From an uncultured Methanobrevibacter sp. (GTDB lineage: Archaea > Methanobacteriota > Methanobacteria > Methanobacteriales > Methanobacteriaceae): DNA of 8,403 nucleotides. Numbering within the stretch: the stretch's first letter is position 1; each line of letters starts with the position of its first letter. The translations under genes and the position numbers were made by a program. The notes below the pieces were generated by a model. It was given only the letters and a program-made list of their open reading frames with translations. It made no database searches and was not told where the DNA came from. Below are positions 6,601 through 8,403 of the stretch, one piece after another. Location of the stretch: positions 1 through 8,403 of the forward strand of contig NZ_CALCYR010000085.1 in assembly GCF_937906425.1 (NCBI RefSeq). Reading direction: 5' to 3'.

Positions 6601-8167
6601 TCACAATTTGGAGCTCATAGCTTTCTGTATTGGAAAGGCTAGGAATGACTGTTAGATTGATGTCATTTAAACTGTCTGCAGAACTTATTTCGCCTGCCCG
6701 ATTTTTAATTTGATTAAGGGAGAATGTGATTTCCTTATCAAAGGTGCATATTACATCGCCATCTGTATCAAGGTCCAATATGTACCAATTGTTTACGGTA
6801 ACATAATCCATGCGTACCAAACTTTCATTTACACCATCATTGGAGCCCCAGTAGTTATAGTTTGCATAAATAGGTTCCAATGCCAAAATATCATTATATC
6901 CATAGGAAGCTCTTGAATTTACACTGTTGTTTAGGAAAATACAATTATAGATGTCTGCTTCTGAATTGATTAGAATTGCTCCTGAAACTCCTTTAATTGT
7001 AGTTCCTGTGTAAAAACCAGTTTCCTGACCGTTAATGAAAGTGCAGTTTGCAATTTCAACATATTCCCCCTCGGATGCAATTGCTGCTGCACCAGAGGAA
7101 GAGCTTGAATAACTTGGAGAATAAGTGGAAGTGCAGGAGTCAAATAGGGTATTTGTGATTTTTCCTTCTGCTTTATAGGTCAAATAGATTCCAGCAGCAT
7201 AATCAGAACTCTTTAAATTCTTAAATACGGAATTGTTTACTGACAAATAGGATTGGGTAGCAAAAATCATTGGCTCACTTAAGGTAGAGTCAATAAATTG
7301 ACAATTTTCAATTAAAACGTCAGAACCCCATGAATATACTGCACCGCCATAACCATAGGAACGAATATTCTTAAAATTACAATCACTTAATTCCAAAGTT
7401 CCTCCTGAAATATGGGTTACTCCAATAGCTGTAGAGATATTTTCAAAGACTGATGAGCTAATTTTTACTTTTGCACCGCTTTTGTCACTATAGATTACCC
7501 CGCCATAACTAGTAGCAAGATCTGTTGTGATATTTGAAAATTGACAGTTGTTAACAGTTATATCGCCATAGCCGAAAACTGCAGCTCCTCTCATTCCGGA
7601 ACCAAGAGAGATTCCGCTAAAGACAAGATTTTCCAAAGTCAATGAACATCCGCTATTTAAGTAAAATATATTCTTGCCATAGGATTTTAAGGTCATGTCA
7701 CCTAAGCTTTGAGCCTTGATGCAAATATCCTTATTAATGGTCAGGTTGCTTAGATATTCACTGCCGGCTTCAATACAGACAATTGTATCATTGGAACTTG
7801 CAGCTGAAACCGCTTCATACAGGGTATCATAACTAGTTCCCAAATTCTCATTTGACCATACTGAGCCATCATTTAATTTATTTGATTCCAAACTGTTTTT
7901 AAAACTGGAATCCTTGGAAATAACATCATCAGCGATGTCATTTTCATCACTTAAAATATTATCATCACTATAAACTATAGAATCAGAAATATCATTTGAT
8001 ACTTGAGAATCAACAGAAGACAATGCAAGACCATCAATATCATAGGATGAATTGTCTGCAATGTCTATAGCGGATGAATCTCCAGCAAAAGAAGAAGGTA
8101 TTGCTAAAAATAAAACTAAGATAAAAGCAATTAGGATTACCTTCCCGTTTAATAATTTGTTTAACAT
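1..8167 (-). CDS. Giant secreted adhesin-like protein, parallel beta-helix and Ig-like repeats (3' end missing)
   Basis: The frame opens with ATG at 8167 and stays open for 2,722 codons to the left edge, so the C-terminus is not seen. Domains in order: signal peptide (1-28), Ser/Asp-rich spacer (29-102), five beta-helix blocks each followed by an Ig-like domain (about 103-2079), four further Ig-like domains (2091-2470), a Thr/Asn/Asp linker (2471-2502) and a final helix-like domain (2503 onward). The start is supported by GGAGAG just upstream and by the signal peptide that follows at once. The family is known as adhesin-like proteins of Methanobrevibacter and Methanosphaera: surface proteins thought to bind host, protozoal or bacterial glycans or partner cells. 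Binding here is inferred; no catalytic motif was seen. How it is held at the surface (membrane helix, pseudomurein-binding repeats or another anchor) would be encoded beyond the left edge. The gene stands alone in the window. Presence of the frame is near certain; the adhesin role is by family resemblance only. Confidence 0.95.
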   Translation of the reverse strand, partial: MLNKLLNGKVILIAFILVLFLAIPSSFAGDSSAIDIADNSSYDIDGLALSSVDSQVSNDISDSIVYSDDNILSDENDIADDVISKDSSFKNSLESNKLNDGSVWSNENLGTSYDTLYEAVSAASSNDTIVCIEAGSEYLSNLTINKDICIKAQSLGDMTLKSYGKNIFYLNSGCSLTLENLVFSGISLGSGMRGAAVFGYGDITVNNCQFSNITTDLATSYGGVIYSDKSGAKVKISSSVFENISTAIGVTHISGGTLELSDCNFKNIRSYGYGGAVYSWGSDVLIENCQFIDSTLSEPMIFATQSYLSVNNSVFKNLKSSDYAAGIYLTYKAEGKITNTLFDSCTSTYSPSYSSSSSGAAAIASEGEYVEIANCTFINGQETGFYTGTTIKGVSGAILINSEADIYNCIFLNNSVNSRASYGYNDILALEPIYANYNYWGSNDGVNESLVRMDYVTVNNWYILDLDTDGDVICTFDKEITFSLNQIKNRAGEISSADSLNDINLTVIPSLSNTESYELQIVNGTGVINYNSQDAGTEILKINNVSDEFSFPVLADASSSIYVAENGSNDNDGSLNAPYATIEFALSKVSSSRNIIYIKPGRYNESNLLIDKSVSILSIDNGENNVIIDAQGNGPIFSISKDLDVVIRDISLVNGKTESDGGAIYVLDGTNLSLNNVKIINSSAENGGAIYSEANLIISDSEFINNTADEYGGAIMLLGSGENIISSSNFTNGSANNGGALAVKANLVLDSSRLEYNNASLNGGAVYVDNSKNGLIEIKNNFLNVNIAQNGGAAYIYGGDKQINLSNNIFAENTANSYGGAIALNETLVKMTQNNMGGNEAHDGDKIYLQDSKVNAKLVFMKGDTVNAYLDQTLSLNASVTDDLNNTISGGNIIFYVNDDMIGSSPIVDGIALIDYTVSEITSSDLMVWGVYDGASDDYSLTKGYIHTVSHHWFIEGGSSYEYLSDAVAAAKANDVIYGLPGTYTINQVVVDKSLTIKALNNGEITLKGSNSKIFNITKNSKVNLINLTFTNGSSTGYGGLIEARGNITLINCTFENNALTNYSAQGAAIFLWDYSELTIDSCEFRNLSNVNTGGAVYVYYDYSRLTVKNSTFDNISGRGNGTVIYSSSPVEIYDSNFTNILGSFYIGTVTYNYAAVYVGDSLTVNNSRFINITGPRASAIAVIHSRATLNISHSVFANNLGLNTTIWSKALENHINYCLFINNTGVSGNYWDYIGDGYYLEENDLEYNYWESNEKPVYNFANSSVENWVILDISSDENMLIAGSTNDIHVDLSRYTDGENVKDLEELMPDYIFELNATKGEIDSTVELVEGHGIAKYIAPIENVHVYVYIEPSDQFLEFDVMQSDSVIFVSNTGSDTSGLGTYDNPYASIGFALTQVNDVKNIIFIDDGLYNESDLSIDKAVTIQGRSIDNVIIDAGENGRIFKISDSADSADIPVIITSLTLINGNSDNGGAIYADWGDLMIYNIVVKSSSADNGAALYLATDADIHDNVFIDNDGDANGVIYLASGDYYLSNNIINNSDSSPVENAIHVYDASLNVKIVYLDNKTVEIPKATQTNLTAVVSDDMDNLISGGKLEFIAGAAIIGNASVDKGIATVLYTVPNTENSYVISGSYSNGNDKSQVKTGTVRSIKLGFFVNDVGYETLAQAVDAANEGDTIIAIEGKYDVSYEYLTKSLTVKANGSDEVVLHLSGRYLFEIEQENVRLNLEGLTFENANGYGGFFIYNQFGIVNINNCTFRDSALETVTAVIYTYSGILNINNTNFGDLYLTESSTSGRGGAIGAVNSYVYVNNSNFNRNNAGSYGGAIYLSSSTLNVFNSTFQDNHAGFRGGAIYGASGSTLYADNCRFINNSATAYTSSYGGAVCVESGQVTITRSLFMDNFGRGKGGAIYVARNASFNYNVFINNIVDGGYGDDIYFNWFNETYPDEKVNAEYNYWLSNEGPIGNKIGTNIVSAIISTDKWVILEPSINETTVILGPTYTVTADLTHYVYNDKVYKLEDNIAQFDLELSAVLGNLDDDISSTVTVIDGIATAIYTPLAIGNETIYFEPTEQTLKFYVDFGSDYYISANESNIIADLGDSYSIDLSVLDKYRTITNDLDGQYIIVSYKVDNQTYTLSDKKLVKGSYASFNINELVELEAGDSCILTFALEDTSYDLDSMKVKLTINRLVTEIIAEDTECTIDSGDLNIKLLSGEDPLADKELTVVIQSDDGSYNYTVKTISTGAASVNLGELSANNYTAKISFAGDGNYLSCEKEINIVVNKYQSSIEAEDINQSISNASLEIVLLNGTNRISSQEIKILILSNEDNFTVLEETVMTNNLGIYKLDLNELAIGQYTAYLSYEGNDKFEPSERISNIEIYQLILALDVEDTIVTEGSGALEITLIANGIGLPNEIINVSIASFDYRVLTDSQGKASVDLSDLVVGEYNAIVSFAGDGIYYPIYTSVNILVNANSGTDNGTDNGTDTNGTDTNGTDTNDTDTNLTNIRDARIIQELIDNASDGDIINLGNYVYENASNIEINKNITLKGKQTTIIGMGDGSPLFIIPSVSESGVERVIIEGIDFVANNGDVLVKAKALNGTSPLSIDVPMISIVNNTVTASEGTVAESVTILELESERGVLAPTRDINVSGNTFESGVNPFKFDVTGFVDNSDANVPVGGNIPDKLATEIICNNMTTNAINTVLDGRNGEYFNFKLVDSNGNALA
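662..757 (-). repeat. Thr/Asn/Asp repeat linker with six N-X-T sequons
   Basis: Residues about 2471-2502 repeat D-N-G-T and D-T-N-G-T units, drifting to DTNDT and DTNLT. At DNA level these are 12-bp and 15-bp units in tandem, all multiples of three, so slippage changes linker length without breaking the frame. Six sequons follow one another (four NGT, then NDT and NLT). The segment separates the Ig rod from the last helix-like domain. It is probably extended and heavily N-glycosylated if the cell's AglB-type transferase modifies it; that last step is inferred. Confidence 0.88.
758..1897 (-). other. Four tandem Ig-like domains (D1-D4)
   Basis: Residues about 2091-2470, in four units: D1 2091-2192, D2 2193-2286, D3 2287-2385, D4 2386-2470. 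The last three share the end motif of Big_3-like repeats: ISFAGDGNYLS, LSYEGNDKFEPS and VSFAGDGIYYPI, each after a [NQE]Y-[TN]-A strand and a V/L-D/N-L strand. D1 is more divergent (SCILTFALEDTSYDL). The units probably form a flexible rod between the helix blocks and the C-terminal part. Cysteines occur only singly (in GDSC, DTEC and LSCE), so disulfides within one domain are unlikely. Confidence 0.82.
1931..2227 (-). other. Ig-like domain following C1
   Basis: Residues about 1981-2079. It begins DKWVILEPS and includes VTADLTHYVYNDKVYKL, an FDLELSA strand and IYFEPTEQTLKFYVDF. The order of strands matches the domain after B1. It marks the end of the helix-rich part and leads into the tandem Ig section. 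Confidence 0.78.
2282..3211 (-). other. Beta-helix block C1 (type 1)
   Basis: Residues about 1653-1962. It enters with FFVNDVGYETLAQAVDAANE, then TKSLTVKA. The rungs are very regular: YGGFFIY, RGGAIGAV, YGGAIYLS, RGGAIYGA, YGGAVCVE and GGAIYVA, with NCTF, NSNF, NSTF and NCRF strands. GG spacings are 26, 26, 31 and 26 residues, plus one double step of 58. It closes at AEYNYWLSNEGP. It has three cysteines. No type 2 partner follows it; Ig-like domains do, so the super-module alternation ends here. Confidence 0.87.
3218..3496 (-). other. Ig-like domain following B2
   Basis: Residues about 1558-1650. It contains LTAVVSDDMDNLISGG, a LEFIAG strand, KGIATVLYTV and the YVISGSYSNGND turn typical of Ig-like repeats in this family. 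It is homologous to the domain after A2. It joins the short helix B2 to helix C1. Confidence 0.8.
3497..4066 (-). other. Beta-helix block B2 (type 2, shortened, no cysteine)
   Basis: Residues about 1368-1557. It enters with VIFVSNTGSD ... DNPYASIGFAL, then YNESDLSIDKAVTI and NVIIDAGENGRIF, lining up closely with A2. Only three rungs carry the glycine turn (NGGAIYA, NGAALYL, NGVIYLA), 24 and 25 residues apart, against seven in A2. The length difference from A2 (about 102 residues) equals roughly four rungs. There is no cysteine. Confidence 0.85.
4082..4366 (-). other. Ig-like domain following B1
   Basis: Residues about 1268-1362. It begins ENWVILDISSDENM, continues with IHVDLSRYTDGENV and the YIFELNAT strand, and ends with VYIEPSDQFLEFDV. 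The end strand resembles IYFEPTEQTLKFYV of the domain after C1, so these two are homologous. It is a beta-sandwich spacer without recognisable binding residues. Confidence 0.78.
4400..5311 (-). other. Beta-helix block B1 (type 1)
   Basis: Residues about 953-1256. It enters with WFIEGGSSYEYLSDAVAAA, then DKSLTIKA. Rungs include NCTF, DSCEF, NSTF, DSNF and NSRF with turns such as YGGLIEA and TGGAVYVY, and it closes at GNYWDY and then YNYWESNEKP. Three cysteines lie in rung positions (NCTF, SCEF, YCLF). It corresponds to A1 and C1. Several N-X-S/T sequons suggest glycosylation of the exposed turns. Confidence 0.85.
5324..5611 (-). other. Ig-like domain following A2
   Basis: Residues about 853-948. 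It contains LNASVTDDLNNTISGG followed by a strand IIFYVND and the VDGIALIDYTV strand. The domain after B2 has the matching LTAVVSDDMDNLISGG and KGIATVLYTV. The pair is therefore homologous, and distinct from the Ig-like domains that follow type 1 helices. It is a bacterial-style Ig-like beta-sandwich spacer. Confidence 0.8.
5612..6487 (-). other. Beta-helix block A2 (type 2, seven GG rungs, no cysteine)
   Basis: Residues about 561-852. It enters with IYVAENGSND ... NAPYATIEFAL, then YNESNLLIDKSVSI and NVIIDAQGNGPIF. Seven successive GG-A turns follow (DGGAIYV, NGGAIYS, YGGAIML, NGGALAV, NGGAVYV, NGGAAYI, YGGAIAL), 25 to 28 residues apart, which is the spacing of one helix rung. The block has no cysteine, unlike A1, B1 and C1. 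It is closely related to B2 but about 100 residues longer. Confidence 0.87.
6506..6793 (-). other. Ig-like domain following A1
   Basis: Residues about 459-554. It begins NNWYILDLD, matching ENWVILD after B1 and DKWVILE after C1, then continues with alternating polar and hydrophobic strands to the FSFPV end strand. This is the usual beta-sandwich spacer between helices. It is the most divergent of the three domains that follow type 1 helices. The limits are approximate. Confidence 0.65.
6833..7861 (-). other. Beta-helix block A1 (type 1, cysteine-rich)
   Basis: Residues about 103-445. It enters with SYDTLYEAVSAASSNDTI and then NKDICIKA, the usual first turns of these helices. Rungs follow with N[CS]xF (NCQF, NCNF, NCQF, NSVF, NCTF, NCIF) and GG-containing turns (YGGVIY, YGGAVY). 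It closes at NYNYWGSNDG, the end motif shared with B1 and C1. It holds nine cysteines, more than any other block. Expected fold: a right-handed parallel beta-helix of the pectate-lyase or NosD type, used here as a rigid stalk or ligand surface. No polysaccharide-lyase catalytic pattern was recognised. Confidence 0.85.
7862..8083 (-). other. Ser/Asp-rich N-terminal spacer
   Basis: Residues 29-102 are rich in Ser, Asp, Asn and Ile, with few aromatics and no beta-helix rung motif. They contain acidic runs such as YSDDNILSDENDIADD. The segment lies between the signal peptide and the first helix. It is probably an extended or poorly ordered tether; nothing in it suggests an enzyme or binding motif. 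Confidence 0.7.
8084..8167 (-). other. Sec-type signal peptide
   Basis: Residues 1-28 have a short basic start (Lys4 and Lys9), then a hydrophobic core from about residue 10 to 23 (VILIAFILVLFLAI), then a PSSFA end with small residues at -1 (Ala28) and -3 (Ser26). Cleavage is expected before Gly29-Asp30. This directs the protein across the membrane. It also supports ATG 8167 as the real start, because a later start would lose the basic end or the core. Confidence 0.93.
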
Positions 8168-8171
8168 AATT

Positions 8172-8177
8172 CTCTCC
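8172..8177 (-). promoter_or_regulatory. Ribosome binding site GGAGAG
   Basis: Read on the minus strand, GGAGAG ends four bases before the ATG at 8167. It matches the anti-Shine-Dalgarno end of archaeal 16S rRNA and decides the start. No other in-frame ATG near it has such a match together with a signal peptide. Confidence 0.8.
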
Positions 8178-8208
8178 ATTAATATAGTTTTTTTAAGTCA
8201 AATTAAAT

Positions 8209-8217
8209 AATATTAAA
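8209..8217 (-). promoter_or_regulatory. Candidate TATA box (TTTAATATT), proximal
   Basis: On the minus strand this AT-rich box lies about 45 bases before the start codon. A transcript starting some 25 bases downstream would have a leader of about 20 bases including the ribosome binding site. The whole region is AT-rich, so the match is weak. A second candidate is TTTATAAAAG at 8301-8310, which would give a leader of roughly 110 bases carrying part of the 8279-8305 hairpin. Confidence 0.3.
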
Positions 8218-8278
8218 TTAATTTTAGATAAATAAAATCATGAATAAAAATTAAAAATGAAAAATGAAAAATTAATTA

Positions 8279-8305
8279 AAAAGAATAGTATAAAACTATT
8301 CTTTT
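8279..8305. terminator. 11-bp perfect hairpin with flanking A/T runs
   Basis: Arms 8279-8289 and 8295-8305 are perfectly complementary (AAAAGAATAGT and its complement) around a 5-base loop. Four T end the right arm, and T-rich sequence follows in both reading directions (8302-8329 on plus; the complement of the A-rich stretch 8253-8280 on minus). It could end a transcript coming from the right, or act in the leader of the giant gene if transcription starts at the distal box. Termination is inferred from shape only. Confidence 0.45.
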
Positions 8306-8310
8306 ATAAA
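8301..8310 (-). promoter_or_regulatory. Candidate TATA box (TTTATAAAAG), distal
   Basis: The minus-strand sequence is closer to the archaeal TATA consensus than the proximal candidate. It overlaps the right arm of the perfect hairpin at 8279-8305. The nearly symmetrical TTTATAAA core could also serve a plus-strand gene beyond the right edge. Which direction it serves, if any, cannot be told from the window. Confidence 0.3.
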
Positions 8311-8320
8311 TCATTATTTC

Positions 8321-8338
8321 TTTTGTTTTAAAACAAAA
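8321..8338. repeat. 18-bp perfect palindrome
   Basis: TTTTGTTTT is followed directly by its reverse complement AAAACAAAA, with no loop. This symmetry suits a site for a dimeric DNA-binding protein better than an RNA hairpin. In such AT-rich DNA it could arise by chance, although the paired G and C make it less trivial. Confidence 0.5.
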
Positions 8339-8341
8339 ATC

Positions 8342-8363
8342 AATTCAAATACTTTATTGAATT
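8342..8363. repeat. 7-bp inverted repeat
   Basis: AATTCAA at 8342-8348 and its complement TTGAATT at 8357-8363 surround an 8-base spacer. It lies directly between the 18-bp palindrome and the 10-bp tandem repeats. It is short and may be chance, but it adds to the dense symmetry of this upstream region. Confidence 0.4.
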
Positions 8364-8403
8364 AACTAATTAAAACTAATTAAAACTAATTAAAACTAAT
8401 TAA
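8364..8403. repeat. Four perfect 10-bp tandem repeats
   Basis: The unit AACTAATTAA occurs four times head to tail without a change and reaches the right edge, so the array may be longer. The centre of each unit, TTAATTAGTT on the other strand, contains the self-complementary AATT. The 10-bp period is about one helical turn, so repeated sites would sit on the same face of the DNA. It lies about 200 bases before the start codon. Confidence 0.92.

Noticed and set aside
6710..6916. Plus-strand open frame of 68 codons with hydrophobic stretches
   Set aside because: It could be mistaken for a small membrane protein, but it is antisense to the NYW and Ig-like region after A1, where the minus frame is clearly coding.
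2282..7861. Helix blocks as active pectate lyases or other carbohydrate-cleaving enzymes
   Set aside because: The fold is of that type, but I saw no clustered Asp/Arg/Lys catalytic pattern. The rungs are regular and lack the insertions that form substrate clefts. A structural or binding role is more likely.
8253..8273. Three near-copies of AAAAATG
   Set aside because: These are short A-rich 7-bp units with the last one imperfect. In DNA this AT-rich they are likely chance or drift, so they are not listed as a feature.
8168..8403. CRISPR leader or repeat array at the right end
   Set aside because: The repeat unit is only 10 bp and tandem without spacers, and no cas gene is visible. It is a simple tandem repeat.

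Overview
The window holds one very long gene on the minus strand. It starts at 8167 and runs off the left edge, so its 3' end is missing. Translating the frame codon by codon from 8167 to base 2 gives 2,722 codons with no stop and no sign of a frameshift. The product is a secreted, multi-domain adhesin-like protein of the kind that forms large families in the methanogen genera Methanobrevibacter and Methanosphaera. The evidence is a signal peptide, several parallel beta-helix blocks rich in Asn and Gly (motifs such as GGAIY, N[CS]xF and NYW.SN), interleaved Ig-like beta-sandwich domains, and many N-X-S/T sequons. The AT-rich, Asn/Asp/Ile/Lys-rich coding sequence and the extremely AT-rich flank fit Methanobacteriaceae, probably Methanobrevibacter. 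The genus is inferred from protein style, not from a marker gene.

Layout in the order of translation (right to left): signal peptide (8084-8167); Ser/Asp-rich spacer (7862-8083); helix A1 and its Ig domain (6506-7861); helix A2 and its Ig domain (5324-6487); helix B1 and Ig (4082-5311); helix B2 and Ig (3218-4066); helix C1 and Ig (1931-3211); four more tandem Ig-like domains (758-1897); a Thr/Asn/Asp linker with six consecutive N-X-T sequons (662-757); and the start of a final helix-like domain (1-661), cut by the window edge. Two helix types alternate. Type 1 (A1, B1, C1) enters with Y-[DE]-x-L-x-x-AV, contains cysteines and ends at an NYW motif. Type 2 (A2, B2) enters with a V-(3)-GS[ND] ... 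PYA[TS]I motif and has no cysteine. The plan looks like repeated duplication of a type 1-Ig-type 2-Ig super-module.

The remaining 236 bases (8168-8403) are non-coding and very AT-rich. They contain the ribosome binding site, candidate TATA boxes, an 11-bp perfect hairpin, an 18-bp perfect palindrome, a smaller inverted repeat and four perfect head-to-tail copies of a 10-bp unit reaching the right edge.

No RNA gene, CRISPR array or insertion sequence was seen. The only sizeable plus-strand open frames lie inside the giant minus-strand gene and are shadows. I see no multi-gene system here. The interest lies in the architecture of the single protein and in the structured upstream region.
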